A stretch of 64,000 bases of DNA, from assembly GCA_965249615.1 (NCBI GenBank), contig CBDFMI010000005.1, positions 248,001 through 312,000 of the forward strand, given 5' to 3'. This document shows positions 50,410-57,675 of the stretch, piece by piece. The translations under genes and the position numbers were made by a program. The DNA comes from G963555815 sp965249615 [NCBI: bacterium]. Its GTDB lineage: Bacteria > UBA8248 > JACPRG01. Numbering within the stretch: the stretch's first letter is position 1; each line of letters begins with the position of its first letter. The notes below the pieces were generated by a model. The model saw only the letters and a list, made by a program, of their open reading frames with translations. It was not told the DNA's origin and searched no databases.

Positions 50410-51990
50410 ATGAGGGACACCGATCACATCACCCGCGCGGCGGGCGTCGTCAGCGGGGCCACGCTCCTCAGCCGGGTCACCGGATTCGTCCGTGACGTCA
50501 TCATTGCCCAGACCTTCGGGGCGGGATTCAGCGCAGACGCCTTCTTTGTGGCCTTCGGGATACCGAGCCTGCTTCGGCGATTCTTTGCCGAAGGGGCCCT
50601 TTCAGCGGCCTTCATCCCCGTCTTCGCCGCCGAGCGGGAAAAAAAGGGAGAGGAAGCGGCGCGGCGCCTGAGCGGTGCCCTGATCGTCTCCTTAGCCATC
50701 ATCGTCGCGGTCGTGACCCTGTTGGGCATCTGGGTGGCCCCGGGGCTTGTGCTCGTCCTGGTCCCAGGCTTTCGGGACGACCCCCAGAAGCTGGCCCTGA
50801 CGGTGACCCTGACCCGCCTCATGTTCCCCTTCCTCTTTTTCATCTGTCTTGCGGCGGTGGGGGCCGGGATCCTGAACACCCTTCGGCATTTCTTCACCCC
50901 CGCCCTCTCCCCCCTTTTCCTGAATCTTTCCCTCATCGCCTTTGCCCTGCTCCTGGCGCCTCGGCTGGCACAGCCGGTCGTGGCCCTCGCCTGGGGGGTT
51001 GTCCTGGGCGGCGCCGCTCAATTGGCCGTGCTGCTTGTCCCGCTTTGGCTCCGGGGACACCTCCCTCGTCCTCGATGGGAACCAGGTCACCCCGGCTCCA
51101 GACGGGTTGCCCGCCTCATGGGCCCCGCCATCTTTGGGATGTCTGTCGCCGAGATCAGCGTTCTCATGGACCGATTGCTGGCCTCCTTCCTGGCAGAAGG
51201 GAGCATCTCCTTTCTTTACTATGCCAACCGACTCGTCCAGTTCCCCCTTGGGGTGTTTGGTATCGCCATGACCATCGCCATCTTTCCCACCCTCTCCGCG
51301 CAGGCTGCCCGAAAGGAGCAAGGAGAATTTCTGGACACCCTGGGGCTTGGGGCGCGCCTCATCCTCTTTCTCTCTCTTCCCGCCACGGTGGGCTTGGTCC
51401 TCCTCAGCAATCCCATCATCCACCTTCTTTTTGAGCGGGGAGCCTTCACGGCCCACTCGACCGCCATGACGGCTTGGGCCCTCTTTTACTACGCCCTCGG
51501 CCTCATTGCCTTCGCCGGGGTCAAGATCGTGGCCTCTGCCTATTACTCCCTCCAGGACACGGCCACCCCGGTCAAGCTGGCGGCCTGGGCCCTCTTCGCT
51601 AATCTGATCTTCAACCTCATTCTCATGGGACCCCTCAAGCACGCCGGGCTTGCCCTGGGTAGCGCGCTTGCGGCCTATCTAAACCTCGGGCTTCTCGTGC
51701 TGATCCTCAGACGCCGACTTGGGCACATCGGGGGCAAACAGATCGCTCGTTCCTTTCTCAGGATGATCCCGGCAGTGGCGATCATGGGCGTCGTTGTTTT
51801 CGCGGTGAGCCGCGGATTCTTTGTCCCCGATGGGAGCACCACCTCCCAGGCCCTGGCGCTTGGGAGTGCCGTGGTTCTGGGGATGGTCAGCTTCTTCCTC
51901 GTGGCCAGGGTGATGCGGTGCGACGAGATGCAGATCATCTGGGGGGCCGTGCGCCGCAAGGAGAAGCCCCCCTCTCCCGGGGGAGCGTAG
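50410..51990 (+). CDS. murJ: Lipid II flippase MurJ
   Basis: 526 aa, 14 predicted membrane helices (MATE/MOP superfamily). It moves lipid II across the inner membrane for peptidoglycan synthesis. The N-terminus AAGVVSGATLLSRVTGFVRDVIIAQTFGAG SADAFFVAF type, with FFAEGALSAAFIPVF, is diagnostic; RLVQFPLGVFGIAMTIAIFPTLS (~274) and YYSLQDTATPVK (~377) also match. It is divergent from rpsT. The stop shares a base with the recombinase start. Confidence 0.94.
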   Translation: MRDTDHITRAAGVVSGATLLSRVTGFVRDVIIAQTFGAGFSADAFFVAFGIPSLLRRFFAEGALSAAFIPVFAAEREKKGEEAARRLSGALIVSLAIIVAVVTLLGIWVAPGLVLVLVPGFRDDPQKLALTVTLTRLMFPFLFFICLAAVGAGILNTLRHFFTPALSPLFLNLSLIAFALLLAPRLAQPVVALAWGVVLGGAAQLAVLLVPLWLRGHLPRPRWEPGHPGSRRVARLMGPAIFGMSVAEISVLMDRLLASFLAEGSISFLYYANRLVQFPLGVFGIAMTIAIFPTLSAQAARKEQGEFLDTLGLGARLILFLSLPATVGLVLLSNPIIHLLFERGAFTAHSTAMTAWALFYYALGLIAFAGVKIVASAYYSLQDTATPVKLAAWALFANLIFNLILMGPLKHAGLALGSALAAYLNLGLLVLILRRRLGHIGGKQIARSFLRMIPAVAIMGVVVFAVSRGFFVPDGSTTSQALALGSAVVLGMVSFFLVARVMRCDEMQIIWGAVRRKEKPPSPGGA

Positions 51991-52886
51991 TGGTCGAGGA
52001 TCAGGGGTTTTTAGAAGGTTTTTTGGATTATCTGAGCGCAGATCGGCGTCTAGCCAAGAATAGCCTGCTGGCCTACCGCAGGGACCTCAGCCACTTTATC
52101 GCGGTCTATCGAAAGAGGACCGATGCCCCTCTCTCGGCCCTCCATCGAAAGGACCTGATGGCTTATCTGGAAAAGTTGAAACAACAAAAAGTCCTGGCCA
52201 GCACGGTCCGCCGAAGACTCTCTTCTCTGAGGGGTTTTTGCCGTTTCCTGGTGGCGGAGGGCCACCTCGCCGAGGACCCGACCCTGGAGCTAAAAGGTCC
52301 GCGGACGGGACGTCGACTCCCTCACGTCCTGTCCGTGGCCGAGGTGGATCGACTGCTGGCCGAGCCCGATCCCGGGACCCCTCTTGGCTGCCGGGACGCT
52401 GCCATGCTGGAGACCATTTATGCCAGCGGGCTTCGAGTCTCCGAACTCCTGGGCCTCACCCTTTCCCGGCTTAACCTTGAGGTGGGCTATGTCCTTCCCT
52501 TGGGCAAGGGAAATAAGGAGAGGGTGGTTCCGATGGGAGAGGTGGCTCAGACAAAGGTTCAAGAATATCTGAAATGGGGCCGTCCGAAGTTGCAGAGACC
52601 CCACTCAGGAGACATCGTGTTTTTAAACCGACGCGGTGGAGCGCTCTCGAGGGTGGGGTTCTGGAAGATATTGAAGGGCTATGTCCAAGCGCAGGGGATC
52701 CGCCGCCCAGTGAGCCCCCACAGCCTGAGGCACTCTTTTGCCACCCATCTCTTGGCGAGGGGGGCGGATCTTCGCTCGATACAGCTCATGCTCGGACACG
52801 CGGACATTTCGACGACCCAGATCTACACCCATATCTCCCAGGAGCGGCTTCGCCAGATGTTTGACCAATATCATCCAAGAGCTTGA
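51990..52886 (+). CDS. xerD: Tyrosine recombinase XerD/XerC-type
   Basis: 298 aa from GTG 51990, which overlaps the murJ stop by one base and has GGGGGAG upstream. A SAM-like N-terminal domain (FLDYLSADRRLAKNSLLAYRRDL) is followed by the catalytic domain. Catalytic residues: Arg in IYASGLRVSELLGL (~148), Lys in GKGNKERVVPMG (~172), HSLRHSFATHLL (~244), His in GHADISTTQIYTH and its Tyr nucleophile (~278). It resolves chromosome dimers at dif. It reads as XerD more than XerC, though that call is not firm. It is a housekeeping gene, not an island integrase. Confidence 0.9.
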   Translation: MVEDQGFLEGFLDYLSADRRLAKNSLLAYRRDLSHFIAVYRKRTDAPLSALHRKDLMAYLEKLKQQKVLASTVRRRLSSLRGFCRFLVAEGHLAEDPTLELKGPRTGRRLPHVLSVAEVDRLLAEPDPGTPLGCRDAAMLETIYASGLRVSELLGLTLSRLNLEVGYVLPLGKGNKERVVPMGEVAQTKVQEYLKWGRPKLQRPHSGDIVFLNRRGGALSRVGFWKILKGYVQAQGIRRPVSPHSLRHSFATHLLARGADLRSIQLMLGHADISTTQIYTHISQERLRQMFDQYHPRA

Positions 52887-53009
52887 TATTAGAATTCAGT
52901 ATGTTATATATCTATATCTAATCTGATTTATAACTAAAAGGGATCTTTCCAAATTTGTTTGCGCCTCACGACCTGCTGTGCTAATTTGACGTCGGCTGGG
53001 AGGAAGAAT

Positions 53010-53990
53010 TTGGCGAAATTGAAGGCCCACAAGATCCCGCTGAAGGAGCCGGACCGGGTTCACGAACTCTTCGGGATCCACGATGAGCACCTGAAGCAGT
53101 TGGAGGCCGTCTTCGGCGTCAAGATCGCCCTGGCGGATGGGACCGTTGACGTTATCGGCGATCCTGAGCGCTCAGCCGTAGTGGAAAAGCTCCTTAAGGC
53201 GCTTCAGGCAGTCCTTTCTGAAGGCTATCAGCTCCGCCCTCATGACCTTCAGATCCTTGCTCGAGCTTATCAGGAGGATCCCCAGGCGGATCTCAAGGCC
53301 CTCTTCGCATGGCGGATTCAGGTGGGGGGGAAGCGCCAGTTCGTGGTCCCGAAAGGGGCCGCCCAGCGGGCCTATGTGGAGGCCATGCGAAGTCACGATC
53401 TCGTTGTGGGGATTGGTCCGGCGGGGACAGGGAAGACCTACCTTGCCATGGCCTTGGCTGTGGCGGGCTTGCTGGAGAAAGCCTTTACGCGGATCATCCT
53501 CACACGGCCGGCAGTTGAGGCGGGTGAGCACCTTGGCTTTTTGCCGGGGGACATTCACGAGAAAATCCACCCCTACCTGCGTCCCCTTTACGACGCCCTC
53601 TATGAGATGATGGACCCCGAAAGGGTGAACCGGCTTGTGGAGCGAGGGATCATCGAAGTTGCCCCCCTGGCCTATATGCGCGGGCGCACCCTCAATGATT
53701 CCTTTATCATCATGGATGAGGCCCAAAATTCCACGGCCGAGCAGATGAAGATGTTTCTCACCCGGCTCGGATTCGGGTCGAAAGCGGTGATCACCGGGGA
53801 CATCACCCAGGTGGATCTCGCGGAGGATAAGCACTCGGGGCTCATTCAGATCCGCAGTGTCCTGGAGGACGCCCCCGGGATCCGTTTCGTGTACTTTACG
53901 GAAAAGGACGTCGTGCGGCATCCATTGGTCCAGACTATCATCAAGGCCTACGAGCGCCACAAAAAGGAAGAAGAGGCTTCAAAGGGATGA
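53010..53990 (+). CDS. phoH: PhoH-like ATPase (YbeZ type)
   Basis: 326 aa. Cytoplasmic ATPase that works with the endoribonuclease YbeY in RNA maturation. An N-terminal KH-like region precedes the P-loop GIGPAGTGKTYLAMALAV (~134-151); Walker B is in SFIIMDEAQNSTAEQMKMFLTRLG (~230), and TRPAVEAGEHLGFLPGD and ITGDITQVDL complete the signature. TTG 53010 was chosen because GGGAGGA lies six bases upstream; TTG 52959 has none. The preceding ~120 bp are very AT-rich and probably hold the promoter of the phoH-pgpH-ybeY set. The stop overlaps the next start. Confidence 0.92.
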   Translation: MAKLKAHKIPLKEPDRVHELFGIHDEHLKQLEAVFGVKIALADGTVDVIGDPERSAVVEKLLKALQAVLSEGYQLRPHDLQILARAYQEDPQADLKALFAWRIQVGGKRQFVVPKGAAQRAYVEAMRSHDLVVGIGPAGTGKTYLAMALAVAGLLEKAFTRIILTRPAVEAGEHLGFLPGDIHEKIHPYLRPLYDALYEMMDPERVNRLVERGIIEVAPLAYMRGRTLNDSFIIMDEAQNSTAEQMKMFLTRLGFGSKAVITGDITQVDLAEDKHSGLIQIRSVLEDAPGIRFVYFTEKDVVRHPLVQTIIKAYERHKKEEEASKG

Positions 53991-56518
53991 CAGGGATGAC
54001 CCGAGGGGGAAAAAACAGGCGGAAATCTCTTGGCAAGAACCTGCGGGGGACCGGTCTGAGCAGCCCAAGGGCTGAGGCCAGACCTTCAAGCGGGCGGCCC
54101 GCCTGGGTGAGGTGGATAACGGGAATTGTTCTTCTCCTTTCCCTCACCTTTATTTTCCTTTTCATTCAAACGGACACTCTCCCCTCAAAGGGGGTTTCCG
54201 TAGGGGATGTCGCTCGAAGAGATATCAAAGCGGGAGAGGATTTTCTAGTCGAAGACGAGGCCTCCACGGGCGAGATCAGGAGGGAAGCCGAGGAGGTGGT
54301 GAGAGATGTTTATGACTTGGACGGTGGCCTAGCGAGTGGAATGGCCGACAAGGTCAGGGCCGCCTTTTTAGGCGTGAGAAAGGCTTACGAGGCTGCCGAG
54401 GCAGAGAAGAAGTCCGCTCCTCCCTTCGTGGGACCGAGGCTCAGGCGGGAGGGAAGTCCGGCCCGAGGGGGGGGCGAGTTTGACGAGGGGCTCGAGGACA
54501 CGCAGGCGTTCCTCGCCGCCGAAGAGGCCTTCTATCTGGATCTCGGCCTGGAGCCGGAGGCCACGCTGGTGGCCGTCCTGCGGGAGCAGAAGTATGACCT
54601 CCAGATTGGCAAGGAGGTTGCCCGGCTTCTGGAGCAGGCGGTGGCCCCCGGGATTGTGAGCAATAAAGAGCTCCTCCTGGCCCAGGCGGGCAAGGGGATA
54701 CAGATTCGTGAGGTGGGTTCCACGGAAGAGGTGGACTTCTCGGAAGAAGTGGTGGTGGAGAATGTGGGGCAATACCCGGACGCCTCAGAGGCCCTCCAGG
54801 GCCTTGAGGCCCTGGCGACGCGGCTCAGGATAGGGGGCTCTCTGGACGAGCGCCGATTGAGCGTCCTTCTGACCAGCCAACTCCTCCAGCCAAATCTCAC
54901 TTTGAACAAACAGGCCACCGAGGAACGGCGCAGGGAAGCCCGCGAGGAAGCCAAGCCAGTCTATTTTCAAATTAAGAAGGGCGAGATGATCGTCCGGGAG
55001 GGGGCGCGGATCACCCCCGAGCACAGCGTGAAGCTGAGGGGGCTTGCTGCGTTGCAGGAGCCGCGGGGGATCCTGGCCTCCGGAATCGGGGTGGTCCTCT
55101 TGATGGCCCTCTTTCTGGCGTTGGCCTGGATCTATCTGTCCTGGTTTAAGGCCAAGCTGATTCGCTCCACATCGATGGTGATCCTGTTGGCGGTCTTGCT
55201 CCTCGGGATCGTTCTCCTCATCGGCGTTTTCATCCAGCTGGGCAATATCCTTTCAGAGGGTTCCGGCCTCATTGAAGCCACCTCTTACTATTACGCGGTT
55301 CCCTTTGCCGTGGCGGCCATGCTGGCCGCTATCTTGGTGGACCTTGAGGTGGCCCTTCTCTTTTCGGCACTGACGGCTTTTCTGGCGGGACTCCTCATCC
55401 CAGCCCCCGGGATCTCTTATGCCCTGGTGGCCCTGGTCGGGGGGTTGGTGGCCAGCTTTAGGGTGAATCAATACCACCACCGTTCAAGCATCCTGCTCAC
55501 GGGCCTTTTCATCGGGGTTGTCAACGTCGCCGTTCTCATCCCCCTGCGCCTCATGGAGGGGGGTCTCACCATCCCCCAGGGACTTTTTGACCTTCTTATG
55601 GGGATCGCCGGGGGGGGCGTGGTGGCGATTCTTGTCTCGGCCTTCCTTCCTTTCCTGGAATCTCTCTTCAAAGTGACGTCCGACATCAAACTTTTTGAGC
55701 TGGCCGACCTCAACCATCCCATCCTGCGCCAGCTGGTGGTCCAGGCCCCCGGGACCTACCACCACAGCGTGATCGTGGGGAACCTGGCGGAGGAGGCGGC
55801 CGAGCGCATTGGGGCAAACTCCCTCCTGGCTCGGGTGAGTGCTTACTATCACGACATCGGAAAGATTCGAAAACCCGAATACTTCATCGAGAATCAGTCG
55901 GGACCCGAAAACAAACACGACCAACTCGCCCCCCGGATGAGCAGCCTCATCCTCATCTCTCACGTCAAGGACGGGATCGAGTTGGCTCGAAAATACCACC
56001 TCCCCGATAAGATCATCGACTTCATCCCCCAGCATCACGGAACCAGCCTCATCCCATATTTTTACAACAAAGCCAAGGAGCGTGAGGTCCCAGGACATGA
56101 GACAGTCGAGGAGGAAGACTTCCGCTATCCCGGGCCCAAGCCCCAGATCCGGGAGACGGCCATCGTGTTGCTGGCCGATATGGTGGAGGCGGCTTCCCGT
56201 ACCCTCACGGACCCCCACCCATCCCGAATCCGGTCCATGGTGAAGGGGACCATCAACCGGGTCTTCTCAGAAGGCCAGCTGGAAGAGTGCGACCTCACGC
56301 TGCGAGATCTCAACCTCATTGCCGAGGCTTTCGTTCGGATTCTGACGGGGATCTTTCATCACCGGGTGGAGTATCCGGGCCAGCGAAAGGCCTGGGGTCA
56401 GGAGAAGCCGGAAGATGCCGATTCGGCTGACCGATCGACAAAAGAGGACAGCCGTCGACTCGGCCTGGATCGCCGAGAAGGGACGACAGCTCTTAGAGAC
56501 CTTGGCCTGTCCGGATGA
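53987..56518 (+). CDS. 7TM receptor with intracellular HD hydrolase (PgpH/YqfF-like)
   Basis: 843 aa. An N-terminal membrane anchor (~40-58) precedes an extracytoplasmic 7TMR-HDED region (~60-355). About seven helices follow (~360-560), then a cytoplasmic HD domain (~570-810) with HHSVIVGNLAEEAAERIG and YYHDIGKIRKPEYF. PgpH of this family hydrolyses cyclic di-AMP. The C-terminus runs 104 bases into ybeY in another frame: after VEYPGQRKAWGQ, the normal family end, about 30 extra residues follow. It starts 4 bases before the phoH stop. Confidence 0.9.
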   Translation: MTGMTRGGKNRRKSLGKNLRGTGLSSPRAEARPSSGRPAWVRWITGIVLLLSLTFIFLFIQTDTLPSKGVSVGDVARRDIKAGEDFLVEDEASTGEIRREAEEVVRDVYDLDGGLASGMADKVRAAFLGVRKAYEAAEAEKKSAPPFVGPRLRREGSPARGGGEFDEGLEDTQAFLAAEEAFYLDLGLEPEATLVAVLREQKYDLQIGKEVARLLEQAVAPGIVSNKELLLAQAGKGIQIREVGSTEEVDFSEEVVVENVGQYPDASEALQGLEALATRLRIGGSLDERRLSVLLTSQLLQPNLTLNKQATEERRREAREEAKPVYFQIKKGEMIVREGARITPEHSVKLRGLAALQEPRGILASGIGVVLLMALFLALAWIYLSWFKAKLIRSTSMVILLAVLLLGIVLLIGVFIQLGNILSEGSGLIEATSYYYAVPFAVAAMLAAILVDLEVALLFSALTAFLAGLLIPAPGISYALVALVGGLVASFRVNQYHHRSSILLTGLFIGVVNVAVLIPLRLMEGGLTIPQGLFDLLMGIAGGGVVAILVSAFLPFLESLFKVTSDIKLFELADLNHPILRQLVVQAPGTYHHSVIVGNLAEEAAERIGANSLLARVSAYYHDIGKIRKPEYFIENQSGPENKHDQLAPRMSSLILISHVKDGIELARKYHLPDKIIDFIPQHHGTSLIPYFYNKAKEREVPGHETVEEEDFRYPGPKPQIRETAIVLLADMVEAASRTLTDPHPSRIRSMVKGTINRVFSEGQLEECDLTLRDLNLIAEAFVRILTGIFHHRVEYPGQRKAWGQEKPEDADSADRSTKEDSRRLGLDRREGTTALRDLGLSG

Positions 56519-56849
56519 TGAGCTGAGCCTCCTCCTTGTGGAGGAGGACGAAATGGCCCGTCTGAACCGTCAGTTCCGGGGCGTAAAGGGCCCGACCGAT
56601 GTCCTGGCCTTCCCCATGCGGGAGGGAGAAGGAAACGGGCTTCACACTCACCTCCTTGGCGACGTCGTCCTCTGTCCCCAGCAGGTGGCAGGGGGGCCTG
56701 GGCCGCTGTCCAACGAGGTGCTCCGCCTCCTCATCCATGGGGTGCTCCATCTCCTTGCCTTCCATCACGAGACTCAGGAGGAGGCCCGGCGCATGGGCCG
56801 CGAGGAGAAGCGTCTTTGGCAGGCCCTTCAGGGAGAGGCGGGCCCATGA
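56415..56849 (+). CDS. ybeY: Endoribonuclease YbeY (rRNA maturation factor)
   Basis: 144 aa single-strand-specific endoribonuclease involved in 16S rRNA 3' maturation and ribosome quality control. Typical N-terminal IRLTDRQKRTAV, then FRGVKGPTDVLAFPM and LGDVVLCPQ. The zinc motif, normally HGxLHLxGxDH, reads HGVLHLLAFHH (~109-119): all three metal histidines are kept, but Gly-Tyr-Asp is replaced by Ala-Phe-His. The start lies 104 bases inside the upstream gene, which is normal for the order but an unusually long overlap. Confidence 0.9.
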   Translation: MPIRLTDRQKRTAVDSAWIAEKGRQLLETLACPDDELSLLLVEEDEMARLNRQFRGVKGPTDVLAFPMREGEGNGLHTHLLGDVVLCPQQVAGGPGPLSNEVLRLLIHGVLHLLAFHHETQEEARRMGREEKRLWQALQGEAGP

Positions 56850-57340
56850 GACATCTCTGGGCCCCCTGGCGAATGGACTATATCCGAGACGAAAAGCCTG
56901 AGGTGGGCTGCCTTTTCTGCCAAAAACTCTCCGAAGGCAATGACGCCGAGAACCTCGTCCTCCATCGTACGGAGCGCGCTTTTGTCATGATGAACCTTTA
57001 TCCCTATAACAACGGCCATCTGATGGTGGCGCCGCGCCGCCATACCGGAGACCTCCTGGACCTCTCGGCCGAGGAGATGGGAGACGTTATGGCCCTCGCC
57101 CAAAGGAGCGTCCGCATCCTCACCCAGGCCCTCGACGCTCACGGCTTCAACCTCGGCTTGAACCTCGGGGAGGCCGCGGGGGCGGGGATCACTGAGCATC
57201 TCCACGTTCATATCGTCCCCCGCTGGCGGGCCGACACCAACTTCATGCCTATTCTGGCCGACGTTAAGGTCATGCCGGAGCACCTTCAGAGCACCTATGA
57301 GGTGTTGCGGCCCCAGTTCTCCTCTGACGGAAAGGGGTAG
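56846..57340 (+). CDS. HIT-family nucleotide hydrolase/transferase
   Basis: 164 aa. The start RHLWAPWRMDYI is the hallmark of the AP4A phosphorylase-like HIT group. A zinc pair CLFCQ (~22-25) is followed by the HIT triad in EHLHVHIVPRW (~117-127), whose middle His is the nucleophile. The exact nucleotide substrate is unknown. The ATG overlaps the ybeY stop (ATGA), so the gene is coupled to it. Confidence 0.88.
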   Translation: MRHLWAPWRMDYIRDEKPEVGCLFCQKLSEGNDAENLVLHRTERAFVMMNLYPYNNGHLMVAPRRHTGDLLDLSAEEMGDVMALAQRSVRILTQALDAHGFNLGLNLGEAAGAGITEHLHVHIVPRWRADTNFMPILADVKVMPEHLQSTYEVLRPQFSSDGKG

Positions 57341-57345
57341 GTCGG

Positions 57346-57675
57346 TTGGGGGGATTTCGAGTGATTTTCGGCCTGGTGGTGGCGATCGCCGTGGTGAGTT
57401 TTGGCGTGAAGAATATGACGCCCGCCTCCATCCAGTACTTTGGAGTCGACTCCTTCACGGCCCCCCTCTTTTTCCTCCTCGTGGGGGCCTTTGTCCTGGG
57501 CTTTTTCGCGTCCTGGTCCCTTGGTTTCCTTCGAAATGTGCGGCTGAGGCGCTGCCTGCGAAAAGACCAGGCCCGGGCAAAGAAGCTGGAGGAGCGGATT
57601 CAGGAGTTGGAAGCTAAAAATCCGCTTTCCACCCTGAGCAAAGAGGAGGAAGGCAAGCATTCCCCGCCCACGTAA
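57346..57675 (+). CDS. lapA: LapA family (DUF1049) membrane protein
   Basis: 109 aa, two membrane helices (FGLVVAIAVVSFG; LFFLLVGAFVLGFFASW) and a charged coiled-coil tail (KKLEERIQELEAKNP). LapA works with LapB to regulate LPS synthesis through LpxC turnover in E. coli; here LapB is not adjacent. NMTPASIQYFG matches the family periplasmic loop. The start is TTG; GTG 57361 would remove five residues. It overlaps the start of mutS if that gene begins at ATT 57659. Confidence 0.78.
   Translation: MGGFRVIFGLVVAIAVVSFGVKNMTPASIQYFGVDSFTAPLFFLLVGAFVLGFFASWSLGFLRNVRLRRCLRKDQARAKKLEERIQELEAKNPLSTLSKEEEGKHSPPT

Noticed and set aside
51990-52886. Tyrosine recombinase as a sign of a mobile element
   Set aside because: It overlaps murJ and has the standard XerC/XerD length and motifs, so it is the housekeeping recombinase.
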